Shown here: piece after piece, positions 43,228-55,430 of the stretch
How positions within the stretch are numbered: the stretch's first letter is position 1
How the letters are laid out: every line of letters begins with the position of its first letter
Source: Pseudevernia furfuracea
Lineage: Eukaryota; Ascomycota; Lecanoromycetes; Lecanorales; Parmeliaceae
Direction of reading: 5' to 3'
Length of the DNA: 64,000 nt
Assembly: GCA_022315425.1 (NCBI GenBank)
Contig: JAIUPT010000032.1
Coordinates: 1,104,501 to 1,168,500 of the forward strand
Notes under the pieces: model-generated
What the model saw: the letters and a program-made list of their open reading frames with translations, nothing else
Database searches by the model: none
What the model was told of the DNA's origin: nothing
Translations under genes and position numbers: made by a program

Positions 43228-45450
43228 TGTGATTGTGGCTACCCTAGTGGCAGAGAAACATACGAGGATGGAGAAAGGGACATGATGAAATTCTGCATGC
43301 TCAAAGTTCCACAGTATTTACATGCAGATTGCAGATTGCAAACTGCAAGATGACGGCGCGCTTATCGCCGTTGGGTTTGGAATTTCGATAACAACGATAG
43401 ATGATTCCAAGCTAATGGAATTGAAGTAATCCAACCAATAAAAATGCGAAACGATGGTGTCGCGGTTCTCTCCCAGTCCTAAAGAGGCAGGTGATAAGAA
43501 TGGCAAATGCAATATGTTAGGTACTTGGAGCGAATTCAGCCTTATGAGGAATACGCCAAGAGTACTCAGAAATCCTGCATCAACGGAACTGGTCGATGTC
43601 GTTCAGGCAAGGGAGAAAGTCTTGGGATTAGAAGCCAGAGAAAGATCTTGGAATGTAGGAGATAAGACAGTCTTAAAGAGAATGCCTTTGCCCCTACTCT
43701 AGCAATTCTAAGAGTGCGTTTCGTCGCTCGAAATGCTCCGAGGAGAAAGCAACAAGTGATAATACAATGTTCAGAAAAGTTCCCATCTTTTCCGCAGCGT
43801 AGAGTCTCGTCAACAGGCTAGCTACCATAGAAAATTTGACAATCTGAGTTGCCGAGAGCTTTCTATTTTCACATCGATCCTGGACAACAAGCGGAAAGAA
43901 TCTGTCATTGATGTTCATGATTGCTTCGAGAAGAGCGTTAAACCAAAGTGTCTGGCTGGTATTGTCTTGTCAACAGCTTCGAGAAATGTTTCTTTTCGAT
44001 TGCGGTTTTTTGGCACTTGCTTGTTAGTTGCAATCTCGAAAAGGACGTATAAAATCAAAAAGCACAGAATACTACGGCGGACGAAGGCTCTCACTATGAC
44101 AGAACCAAAACCATCTCATCATTTCTATCCTGAGAGATTTATTCTCTTCTAAGAATCTTGTCTTGCAATAACCTAAGGGTGTCAAATACAACTCTTCTCT
44201 TTTGCGTTCTTACACGCGTTTGCGATAATGAATTCAAAAGGGTTTAATTTTGTTATAGTGAGAGTTAGTCTGAGCTTGGCCCCACCGGCCACATCGGCTC
44301 GGCAATATAATTTTCCGGCCCCCCCTCGAACATACTTTAGAGTCTGAGAGTCTTTAGATAGTCTAATAAAAAGCAATTTTGCGGCTAAAACATTCTTTGG
44401 CACTTCAATTACTGACTTGGAATGAGTTAGATACTTGTCATTGTATAAAAAGTGATCACGGGTATCTTGCCTTGGAAATGCCACATCATGAGAGGGAATC
44501 CACTCAGATACGTACACATAATGTGGGGATATAGCCGAAATACTACGCCACAAGTCAGGCCATTTTCAAAGCTAAACACCATTCTTACAGCAAGTATCAT
44601 TGGGTATCTTCCCCTTCAAACGTGATTTCGGAAACCCAGCTTTGGGGACTTGTGCCCTAAAACCTAGGGAAGGTCATCTCGGCGTCAGGCTTCTCCCCTC
44701 GCTGCCGATCGATCGATCCAACCACGGCCACAGAGAAGAAGAACCGCTGAGAGTAAAAAAGACCGGAACATCCCAGTCCTACGAGTGAGTCCCTCAGGAT
44801 CAGCGTGCAGTGCGGTCCAAATCTCCCCCAACTGAATTTGCCCAAGAAAGGCCCTCCTTTCCCTTTCAACAGAAGCCCGAGGGGCGTTGATGGCGAACGC
44901 GTCAGATCCCCCCCCTGCGTCAAGGTGTTTTCCGACCCCTCGCGTATGATCTCGGTCAACTTCGGAGGGTTCAAGATTTGTCGGATTGGGAGTTCGAATC
45001 TTACCTGGCACGACTTATTACTGATCTCCATGCTGTGGATAACTCATTTCTGTGTACCTACCTGCCTACCTATCTTTGGGATGCATGAGTAGAGAGCCAA
45101 ATGTGGAAGGATGCCTTGAACGGCTAAAGGAGCGATGAATGCTGGCAGTGGAAAAGGTTTTCGACCCAACGAGTGCGTAAACGACGAAAGGAAGGCTTGG
45201 AAGGAGTTCAATTGAAGAGCAGTTTTTCATTTGGCATTCTAGTTGTGTGCATATCTAGTCTAGGAGACAAAGATCAAGATGCACAATCTTCGCATGCACG
45301 ATCAGTAATCCTGTGAGCGAACCGCCTCGGCATGCCCTGCTTCGCGTTGCTGAACTCCTGTTAATACCCTTGCTTGTTGGTACATGAAGAAACAAGATCT
45401 CATCATCGTCCTCATGTCAAGTCCATACTGTTGTAGGACACCTCGCCTGA
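43228..45450. other. Gene-poor region upstream of DUR3-like gene
   Basis: This is 2.2 kb between two minus-strand genes. The longest open frames (82-124 codons at 43454-43702, 44182-44553 and 44657-45031) show no motif and no splice continuity, so I do not call them. Small features: GCAGATTGCA repeats at about 43322-43345 and a GATCGATCGATC run near 44709. Confidence 0.5.
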
Positions 45451-48400
45451 TCACTCTTCGTCACTAAGCCCATTAGCATATCCGTCTCTGCCTCCATTGA
45501 AAGTAAGCTTGAGCTTAGGAGCTCCATTGGGACCCGATGCCAACGGGGTACCAGCACTCGAGACAGCTGCTGTTGAGCGTCCGTCGGCAGGTGTGGTGTC
45601 ATCAAAGTCTTGGAGCTGTGGATGCTTCTCAGTGTCTTCTTTCAGCTTGGCAACCGTAGCAGCCTATATATAACATCAATAAAGTGCTCAAAGTGTCAGA
45701 AAGGAAGGAGTAGAACAAACCTCAATCTTATCGGCATCTTGATAGAGTGGACTGCCGTCCTCATTGTAGAGCCTGGCATTATCACACAAAAGACGAATGT
45801 CCTCCCTATACTCCTTCAGGTTCCGGTATTCCTTCTTGTTGATCTTTTTCTCGATTTGCTCCATGCATATGGGGTTACGGATGAGCATGTAGTAGTCGGG
45901 GTAATCGCTTTTCGGCACCAACTTGATGAAAGGGTCAATAAAACCTTTGACTAGTGGGTTGCCTTCGTCGTCTTCCTCGCCGGCAACCTCTTCTTCAAGG
46001 TCCATGAGGTACTGGTAATTGCTATTCAGAACCTTTTGAAGAATGATGCGCTCGCTCGCGCTGAGAGTCTCAATAGCTTTGCTCGGTCGTGCACCACCGC
46101 GCTTTTTCTTGGGCGCTGGCTCATCGTCGACGTCCTCGTCCGCTTTACGCTTTGCGCCAGCTGACTTGCGATTGCGCTTTTTCGATGAAGGGGCCACGGA
46201 GCTGTCCCTGGATATGTCGGGAGAACTCTCTTCTCCCGCAGCTTTCTTCGCCCGCTTATCTTTGTTCGCGTTGCGCCTGTCGATCTTGGCATGTTTTCGA
46301 GCCATGGCATCCTCAATGGTATCCTCGTCATCATCTACAGCAGCCAACCATTGCTCTTCAGTGAGGCCGTCATCATATTTGACCCGCGTTCTCTCGCGAG
46401 CCCCACGACCGGCGATCTCCTCGATCTCTTCAGCGATAGGATTGTCCTCTTGCATGTAAATATCCGGGAGCTCGTCCTCGCCCATCAACCGAGGGAGCTT
46501 GCCTTCTTCTGGGCCGTATCTTGCGCTTCTAGCACGCTCCTCATCCATCTTTTTGAAGACAGTAATTTCATCCTCTGACCTAGCCATTATCTGGTTCAAA
46601 TCATCGTCGTCCATTTCTTCTTGTTCTGCCCCTGCCTCTGCAGCTTCTGCGCTGTCGAGCAAGGTCCTCAGCATGGCGTCTCTCTCCTCGTTTGTGGACT
46701 TATTGTCGAATCGGCCAGCTTGAATGACTTTGCCATCCATATCCAACTTGTACTGAGCTCGTTCGAGAATCTTCTCTTCGATGGAGTTGGAGCTGATCAA
46801 TCTCAAAATGCGGACTTCGTTCTTCTGACCTATACGATGAGCACGATCTTGGGCTTGCAAGTCCTGGTGAGGATTCCAATCCGAGTCATAGATGATGACA
46901 GTATCAGCCGTTTGAAGGTTCAATCCGAGACCTCCGGCACGTGTTGACAGCAGAAAGCAGAAGTACGGTGACTCTGCTTCATTGAATTGTGATAGCAGCT
47001 CTGACCGGTCGTCGGACTTCGTTGACCCGTCAAGTCGTAGGTACTGCATTTCTCTAAGTCGCAAGAAGTCTTCCATGATGTTCATGATTTGGGTCATCTG
47101 GAAGAACATCAGTACCCGATGGCCTGAAGCCTTGAATTTGGGCAATATCCGATCGAGAAGCTCGAATTTGCCAGCGGTACGCCACAACATGTCGTTGCTG
47201 AAATGACTGGGGTTCATTTGATCTTCCACCTGCTCGAACACGAATGGATGGTTACACAACTTGCGCAATTGCATGAGCATATTGCTGAGACCGCGAATGC
47301 CAGTCTTGCCGCCTTTGCCATCCGTGACGGAGATCTTGTTGTTTTTGACCAATTGTTGGTATAGCTTCGCCTGCAAGGCTGAGAATTTGCATTTGATCAC
47401 TCTCTCTTGCTTGTCGGGTAGGTCTTTCTCAACATCTTTCTTGAGGCGGCGTAGCAAGAATGGTCTAAGGACCTTGTGCAATCGACGAATGACTAGCAGC
47501 TGCTCTTCTTCGGTGAGTTCCATCTTGTCCTGACCTCCAGTATTAGCAAATGGAGTATTAAACCATTCATCGAATGATTTGACTGATTTGAAAATCGTCG
47601 GCAGGACAAAGTTGAGGAGAGCCCACAGCTCAGGGAGGTTGTTCTGCAGAGGAGTCCCGGTCAAAATGAGACGATAACGCGTGTTGTAGTACTGAGTCAG
47701 CGTGTTGCTGAGCTTGGACTGGGCATTTTTCATGCGATGTCCTTCGTCAACGATCATGTGTACCCATTTGATTCTGCTAAGGACAGGCTTGTCTTTGATA
47801 ATGTATTCGTAGGTGGTGAGGAGAACCTGGAAGTTGCCGTACCGGATCTGCGACTGTTGTTGTTTGCGAGCTAGGGGAGGCCCTTTGTAGACAATCCTGG
47901 ATACTGTAGGTGCCCATTTCTCGAACTCGAGGTTCCAGTTCGTAAGCGTACTTAGGGGCACAATGACGAGGAAAGGACCGTTTTGCTTCTTTTTCTCGAT
48001 GAGATATGTGAGCAAGCTGATGGTTTGGATAGTCTTTCCGAGGCCCATTTCGTCGGCGAGAATACCGTTGAGATTGTTGTTGTAGAGCGATATCATCCAT
48101 TGGAGGCCCTTAATCTGGTACTCCTTCAACGTTCCACCTTCCAGATTACTAGGTTGCACCTTGATCTCTTCCTTGATACGATGAGCGACTTGATAGTAGT
48201 CCACCTTAGGCCCGCCCTCCACTTCGTCCTCGCTTTCACTAAGATCGTCCTCGGGCATCTCAACTTCAGGATTGTATTGTTCGACAGCACCTCTCTGCTG
48301 TTGTTTCACCGAAGCAGCAAGCTGGCTCAAGAAACCATCTGTTTGTTTTAATAAGTGTGATATGCGGGAATCCTTTGCCTGGCCAAGAAGCTTGAGGTAT

Positions 48401-49969
48401 GTCTCTTCGTCATCGTTCCTCAAGGCTTGTAGACGCTGTTTCGCAGTCCTCTCGATACGCTTCTGCTCCTCTTTCTCGATGTGCTGATGCTGCGCCAGCA
48501 TCATCCGACCTAGCTTCTGCACTCTGACTCTTTGCGTTTCGGCCGCTTTCTTTATTTCTTCGCCGTGCATGAGGATTGACTGAATGTGGTCGTTTTGCTT
48601 TTTCTTCTCCTTCGTTTCCCTAGCGTCTCGTTGTTGCTTCTCTAACTTTTCAGTCATGCGAGCTTCACGAAGAGACTGCCTCTTCTGTCGCCGGTACATC
48701 GAACGGTTGGCAGTTTGAGCAAGATTGTCGTAATGCACCAAGTCTCTGTGAACCCGTTGGCGTAAGGCACGTTGCTTCGGAAGCAAGCAAAGCATCTTAT
48801 ATTCAATAAGGGCTTTCCGCTTCAGGGAGTCGTCCTCTTGCGGCGTGTCACTCTTGCTCGTGTCCCACGTAGCAAGATTAGCAGGTAAGCTCTCAAGCTC
48901 TGATTTCCTTGACGTGATACGATTGTAAGCAATGCGCTCACGCTCTTCTCGGATGCGGTCCCCATCGACACCATTCAAAGCTCGGCTCTCGTACAAATCC
49001 AGTTTTCGCGATGTCAAAAGGTTGGAAATGCTAAGCTCGCGATCACGACGGAGTCGATTAACGTCGACACCAGTTGGCATCAAGGGGTACACCTGGATCC
49101 GGTTTGCTCTAACGGTATGGTTCGCATAACTGATGCTAGGCTTGATGTAGTTGTGGGGATCGTTGTATGTTTTGTGCATATGCAATCGCTCCTTGTCCTT
49201 TGCACCACTCTGCTTCGTTGTGCGAGGAGCGTCTTCTAGGACCTGGCTAGCAGCGGCGACAGCCTGCGCAACTGTTGGCGGCTGCTTAACTTGCTGAGAT
49301 TTGAATAGCTGCTGTTGCAAAGCAGGAGGTATCGCAGTATTCTTGCTTAGCATTTTGAACGCCAATATCTGGTTTTTAAGGATTCGCATTTGCTCATCTG
49401 AAAGACTGCCGTTGCTGTCAGCCTGTTGCTTTGGCGGCGAGCTCGCCGATTTCTCCGCATTGCCTGTGAGCTGCGTTGTTGCAGAGCCAGATACAGCTGC
49501 CGAAGTGGTTTGGGCCGATGGCATGCCATTTGACGAGGTGGTGGGTGCATGTCCTGGCGTTCTGTGTTAGTATTCACTCATCATGGTACCATGATATGTT
49601 ACATACCATTGACGCCATTGGTCTCTTCAGCATGTTGCTGCAACTGACCTTGCTGGGCCTGTTGTTGGGCCTGTTGCTTCAGATACTCTGCCTGTTGGTG
49701 CCTGAATCGTTGTTGTTTTTGGACGGCGTTCAGGATGCTGGAGCATTTTAAAAATTCAGGGTCATCTGGCCGGACCCCTTGATCTTTCAGCTGTTTGTAT
49801 TTCTATCGAAATGTTAGCTCAAAATTGAGAAAGCCCGGATAGTGAGAGGATCTAAGTTGTGACAAGTGTTGAGAGATGAGATTGTGGGGGGTCTTACGGA
49901 AAAGGTCTCAGTGATGGCAGCCTGGGTCATACCCTGAGGAAGGTTGGGCGCGGCTTGGACAGAAGCCAT
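45451..49969 (-). CDS. SWI/SNF or RSC chromatin-remodelling ATPase, Snf2/Sth1 type
   Basis: Four exons (49898-49969, 49607-49802, 45721-49553, 45451-45663) encode 1437 aa. Domains in order: a Gln-rich N-terminus; a QLQ motif at about 143-175 (QMRILKNQILAFKML, then IPPALQQQLF); an HSA region at about 340-420; the ATPase with ADEMGLGKTIQTISL (Lys in the P-loop near 596) and the box DEGH near 692-695; the helicase C lobe with STRAGGLGLNLQTAD and QAQDRAHRIGQ; a SnAC segment (GKVIQAGRFDNKSTNEERD); basic AT-hook-like KKKRGGARPSK; and a C-terminal bromodomain (PDYYMLIRNPICMEQIE). The protein slides or ejects nucleosomes. Snf2 and Sth1 cannot be separated here with confidence; the architecture fits either. 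The last intron splits the end of the bromodomain. Confidence 0.95.
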
Positions 49970-50776
49970 GGCGGCGACCGGAATTAATGATTATGATTGT
50001 CGTAGTTGCGGTAATAATCAGCAAGCGGAGGTGTTGAGACGCGGCGCAAGCGAGTAGAGGAGTGAATGATAGGGCAAGGCGCCGGGGGATGGAAGAAGCG
50101 CAATGCGAGAAAGAATGAGAGGCTGATTGCCAGTCTCGGTGTGAATGGTAAGCTTGGCAGGGGAAGGGGGACCCTTCAACGCGTCTCGGAAGACGTGTTG
50201 AGGGCTGTGAAGCTTTTGTATGGCAAAAGGGTGATGGCGGGGTCCGAGGCACAACTTTTGGATGATGAAGCGTATGCTGCAAAGTTGGTCACTCTCTTTC
50301 CCTGAGGTGCAAATTTTAGCCTCCTACTTTGCCAAGCCACTAATCTACGGCTGTACTTTCACACACACACGCACTTTTTCCCCAATTTTCGGCCTTGAAG
50401 AGAGTAGTAAACACTGGGTCTGTGTGGGACAATGATCTGTTGCTTTGGCAAATAGTCTCGTGACTAACAGCACCTATCTCATACTTCTATTATCAAAATC
50501 TATGCTATACACTGCTCGTGATCAAGCCGTGTAACCCGTTTTAAAGGAACCACCCGGAATCCCCTTTACCAATCCTCTCATCAATGATTCACAGAACCCA
50601 AAGACAGAGTTTCCTCGCCCAGCAATGATCCTCCGGGGTATATGACTGGTATAAGTCCGGGGAAAAGAAATCCAGAGCTCTCAATGCGATCCCCAACGCC
50701 AGCTCACAAACATTCTGCGTAAGCCAATTTTCACCTAGACCGACAACGCCCACATCTAATGCAATGTTGTATCGGC
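49970..50776. other. Spacer: Snf2/Sth1 promoter side
   Basis: This is 807 bp between two minus-strand genes. It should contain the remodeller promoter and the 3' end of the BAR gene. A short CA run lies near 50360. No gene is supported. Confidence 0.5.
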
Positions 50777-52364
50777 TCATGCGTATGAAACGTTAGTTGT
50801 ACTGAGCGCGCTTCGTTTCATCGGTGGTGGAGGAGGCGGCGGTTTCTTGGCTCTCGACGGCGGAGGTGGTGGTGCTTGCTTCTTACCATTCGGAGCAGAT
50901 GTCAGTGTAGAGTAGCTCGTACTACGAGATGGCGCTGCACTGCCGTGTGAAGTAGCTGGAGAGGCAGACCTCTCTTTGTATGACCTATCAGGACTGCTGT
51001 TGCTGTTGAAAGTAGACTCGTCGGAAGGATCACTGAAAAGATCGTTCTCCGGGCTGATTCTGGACAAAGGACGCAGCTGTGCCCGCTGGTTTCGAACAGT
51101 ATAATTATCACTTGGAACCCGTGATACTCTCTGTGGAGGCGAAGTATCCCGATAGAGCTGTGTTGGACCTTCGAAAGTTGTTGCGCGATTCACGCCAGGC
51201 CGCGCGGAGCTGATATCTTGCCCGTTCAATTCTTTTCGAGGAGACTCGACAGTGGGAGCATATGAAGATGCTGTGCGTGAAGAGCGAATGGCAGGCCGAT
51301 TCTCCACAACAGGAAGAGGCTCTTCTTCTATTGCATTGTATCTGTCCCCGTACGCGTGTGCGGTATTGGAGCGTGATCGATATTCCCGGCGATTGTCTCC
51401 ACCATCAGCCTCGGTTTTTCTGAAAATTTCAGTCAATTGGCAAGAAAAAGGTGCTGTCTAATCGTAAGATCTTACCCTGCGGGCCAATTTTGCTTCAGCT
51501 GCATGAGTATGTCCCGACAGCGGTCGTAATACTTGAGCTCGGCATCCACGAATGCTCCGAGGTCAGCAACGCTGTCGGCTTCTGCCTCTTTGATCTTCGC
51601 CACCGTTAGCTTTGTAGTGATTAAAGAAATCCTACGTAGTGCTCACGTCCTGCATCCGGCGGTAAACGTCCTCGCTGGTTTCTTCATATTTGGCTTTCTG
51701 TGACCGCAGCTCTTCTTCGACTCTGAAGTCCTCTTTCTTCGCTTTCTGCATCTTAGCTAGGGATGCATCGTAGGCTAGTCGACGGCTCTCCAACTTCTTT
51801 CGTGCAGACTGCAATCGTCAGGTGTGCTCCTCGTGAATAACAAGACCTACTTGGTATTCTTTCATCTGTGCGAGAGATCTCTCGAGCGACTCAAGCCAGC
51901 TGGTAGTCGCGTTTGCAACATAGGTCTCCTGAATGCGACCAATCCTTTCATTCGTCCTGCCCATACCTGCGCTAGACTTAGCCTGGAGAATGAGGGTGTC
52001 AACAATATACTCACTCATGAGGCATTGGCCAAACTCTGAATCATCCTCAAAATCCTCGCCATGATTGACCATTGTCGAACCCAGGTAAGCGACTGGCAAG
52101 ATTTTCTCCTTATCGTCCCCCTCTTGGCGTTTGGAAAGCGTTTTGACGTAGGCAGTCATTGATCTCTGGAGGCGTTCCATGCCTGGAAGCAATCAGCCCA
52201 GGGCCATTGAAAGGGGGGTAATAGAGCTCTGTGCTACCTTCTTGCCTCAGGCCCATCTCTACCTCCAGCGATTTGAAGTCGTCTGAGACGCTTGTCTTGA
52301 CCTCCCCACCCATTCTCTCACCCGCCCATTGCTTGAACCTACCGAGCTTCTTGTTGACGTTCAT
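50777..52364 (-). CDS. BAR-domain protein with proline-rich tail
   Basis: Six exons (52238-52364, 52015-52182, 51851-51966, 51647-51808, 51476-51594, 50777-51419) encode 444 aa. The first half is a BAR domain of the fungal type: KLGRFKQWAGERMGGEVKTS, MERLQRSMTAYVKTLSKRQE, MGRTNERIGRIQETYVANAT and KKLESRRLAYDASLAKMQKA, then FVDAELKYYDRCRDILMQLK. It should dimerise and bind curved membranes during endocytosis or trafficking. The second half is disordered, Ser/Arg-rich, and ends with APPPPPSRAKKPPPPPPPMK, suited to bind SH3 domains of actin regulators. One intron was placed at GTGAGT inside the predicted coiled coil; read-through would insert a segment absent from relatives. Confidence 0.86.
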
Positions 52365-53040
52365 GTTGTTGGTTGCTGCTGTTTGGTGGGAATGTCCTCA
52401 AGGGTGAGCAGGTTTTGTTCCGGAATGTAGAGGATATAAGAAGACCAGATTCGTAAAGCGATGTGCTTAGGAGCCGTGAATGTCCCAGGAATTTAAGTGG
52501 AACGAACGATGGGAGTTCTCGAAGGCCCTGGAACGACAGACAAGAAGAAAGAAGAAAGAAGAAAGAGTGTCTGGAATACTGTTGAAAATTTGGCTGTTGA
52601 TATTTACGAATCGTCGAATACCTTGAATAAAGATGGGCCTAAAGATGTACCTAGGTACCTTAGGTTACCCCACGTCGAGGAAGTGACGCACTAAGGCCAA
52701 GAATAGCAGCCACTCATACAATCATACAAAGGGGTTTATTTCTGCATTATCACAACCCATCCTGATCATAGGCCCACGCTTCATCCTGGAATCAAGAAGT
52801 CTGGCGAAACCCCTTCAAACAATGGGATTGGGCGGCAATATAACAGTTTCAGATTTCTTGGCTTGTTTCGTACTTTGGCGTCTCCTTTGCTATTGACACG
52901 GCTGCCATGCTACGTATCCTTACGTTTCAATTGATACCATGACGAGTCATGTTTGATGTGGCTAATGTGAACTACAAAAGGCTGGTTTTGCTGAAGCTAC
53001 ACAACCCTCAAAGTATCTTTGATTCAGAACGCCTAACAAG
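52365..53040. other. Spacer: BAR promoter side
   Basis: This is 676 bp between two minus-strand genes. It contains an AAGAA run near 52540-52566 and a GTACCTAGGTACCTTAGG motif near 52648-52665. No gene is visible. Confidence 0.5.
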
Positions 53041-53976
53041 CTAATCTTTTGTCTTCTGTGTGCCTCGGAGCAACCCTGTCCTCCTAGCTGCAATGAGACC
53101 TGCCTTTTGACCTTGCGCGGCGTACCGTGAAATAGTTGAAGCTTTACCAATATGTTGATGGTTACCACCTCCGTGAGGCTAAACAGAAGGGTTAGAACCA
53201 AATGTGCAGACTCAATAGTGGAGGGAGCTCTTACATGGTCGACTGGATTCATGGCAACACCACGAGTCTTGGGCCATGAGTTGCGCTTGACGGCGAACTT
53301 GTGCTTGGCACGGGAGGCCTCTGCAAGCTTAATTAGCATATATTCGTAAAACAGCCAATGACCCAATACATGACATACTCAACAATGGCTTGTCTGTTCG
53401 TCCACCTCCTGCAACAATGCCAATCATGCCTCTCGCGCTGCTCTTGATGACCTTCTTTGCACCACTGGGTAGCTTGACTCTCGTCTTTCCTTCATCAGGA
53501 TTGTGGCCGATGACCGTAACGTAGTTTCCCGAGGTCCGCGCCAACACACCACGATCGCCCATCTTCTCCTCAACGTTCGTCACCAGTGTACCTTCGGGTA
53601 TAGAGCCCAAGGGCAGGACGTTCCCGACGGTGAGAGTAGCTTTCTTGCCGGCATAGATGAATTGCCCTGTGTACATGCCCTCATTGGCGATGAAGGTTTC
53701 TGTATGCAGTTTGAAGCGGTAAGGGTCACGAAATTGCACTTTGGTCAATGGTGCGCCTCGGCCGGGGTCGTGAATGATGTCTTTGACGACACCTCGAATG
53801 TAACCGTGCTTTTCCGCGAAGTCAAGAGTTCGGAATTGCGCTGGAGCCTTGTTCAGGCGAGTATGGGCCGCTGGTCATGCATGTTAGGTGCAAGTCCTCT
53901 CTGCGGGCTGTCTCGAGGTGGACGTACTGAAAATGGATCCACGACCCTTCCTCTGGTTGCGGATCACTCGACCCAT
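53041..53976 (-). CDS. RPL2: Cytosolic 60S ribosomal protein uL2
   Basis: Four exons (53928-53976, 53379-53870, 53235-53320, 53041-53178) encode 254 aa, the expected length. The protein begins MGRVIRNQRKGRGSIFTAHT and continues FAEKHGYIRGVVKDIIHDPG. It has VKLPSGAKKVIKSSARGMIG and the catalytic-centre loop NPVDHPHGGGNHQHIGKAST, which in uL2 carries the conserved His next to the peptidyl-transferase centre; this loop is assembled by the last splice. Four short exons in a small ribosomal-protein gene are usual in these fungi. The gene is unambiguous. Confidence 0.97.
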
Positions 53977-55430
53977 CGTAGCTTAATGGATACGGCTGTC
54001 AGCTATGGCATAGGTATGCTCTGAGTGTGTACGGACCTGAGGAAGTCGATGCGTATGAAGTTACAAGCCCTTAATGTTCGGATCTTGAAATTTGTGGGAG
54101 GGCTCGCTTGGCTCAGCACTAGCGTGGCGCTAATTGTTGAGCCGCTGTGGCAACCTCACTTCGCGCCGCGAACCTCCTCCTTCCATCATCACCGTGTTGG
54201 ATTGTTCTGTATAATCAATTCCCGAAAAAAATTCGCCACAGATATCTCTACGAGCTCGGTATCAGACCATTAACAAAATTCTCAGGTGATCAGGCTCTTG
54301 TTTCGGTTTTTGCCTTCTCTCTTCTGGTTTGGATTATGTTCCATTATGCAAGAGCTGGACGTCGTGGTTTGGAGCTCAGATTGGCCATGCGCCTTGACCG
54401 TTTCATTGATGCCGGACGGGTGGCTTGAGTCTGTGCAATATCATTCTTCGATCATGGTGATCAATATTCCATTGCTTGCGTATGTGTTCAGTGTCGCCGT
54501 CAAAATACCAAGGTGTAATGGGCGTTACTGTTTCACTAATCTTTACGATTCATCAAGCATCCTCTCCCCCCGCAACGGCTGTCGTTGATGATCAGGGAGT
54601 ATTTCATTATTCTATGCGTGTATCACCTGTTTGGCACTCTCCAGATTATTGGTCCTTTGAATCCAGTTCATAACAAGCCTTCTTGTTGCATTGCATTGCG
54701 CTGCGTGTCGCGTTTATCATGGCTGCAATTTCGCCTTGTTTTCCCATAATTGCAGAGGTCTTCTTTTCATATTTTCAATGATGTGGTTTGTATGTGGATA
54801 TTCTTCCTCAGGAATGTTGTACGGAGGCCGATCACTTACAAAATATAATCATCGGAAAATTGCTCTGTTCTGTTGTATTGATGTCGAGACTTTGGAGCCG
54901 AGCCACGGGCGGGCGCAAGATTCCCAAACTCTACGCATAGCCCCTGCCCGAGATTCACGGGACCGGTACGACGCAAAGCGGAGACTCATGTAGTATTTCA
55001 TCATGCAACACCTAGGACTGCATATAAAATGGCAGAACTACGCATTACACGCGGTCCGGAGCGTGGAGATATGGAGTTGGTGTGGGGAAGGAAAGATCAC
55101 GGAAGGGGTTATATGACCTGGAATTCGCGTCTGCGCGCAATCCTGCACCCTGCCAATGGTGCCAGCAAATTTCCAAGGAAGGCAATGCTAGCCATGTGTC
55201 ATTACACTGGCTCCACAAAGGCGTTTCACATATGGGAACAGGAGCTGAGCAATAGTTTTTGAGCCTGCCTAGGTGTCAAACTTGACCCATAGAACAATAC
55301 CTATCAATACATATTTAAACGCAAATAGCGCGCTCCCGAAAGCTGTAGTTCGTTCATCTAATTTCACGCTTTCCCAACCCGAAGTTGTGAGCTCCTAGCT
55401 GACATAAAGCTCCCCCAAATAAGGAACGTC
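53977..55430. other. Divergent spacer upstream of uL2 and the WHIM-like gene
   Basis: This is 1.45 kb between the divergent starts of uL2 (-) and the WHIM-like gene (+). It should hold both promoters. A frame of 77 codons at 55029-55262 has no recognised motif and I do not call it. No structured element stands out. Confidence 0.5.

Noticed and set aside
44985..45010. tRNA-like sequence (GAGTTCGAATCTTACC)
   Set aside because: The T-arm has a mismatch, no matching acceptor stem or A-box lies upstream, so this is not a tRNA gene.
44657..45031. 124-aa minus-strand frame in the gap near 45 kb
   Set aside because: No motif, no splice continuation and overlapping open frames on both strands.
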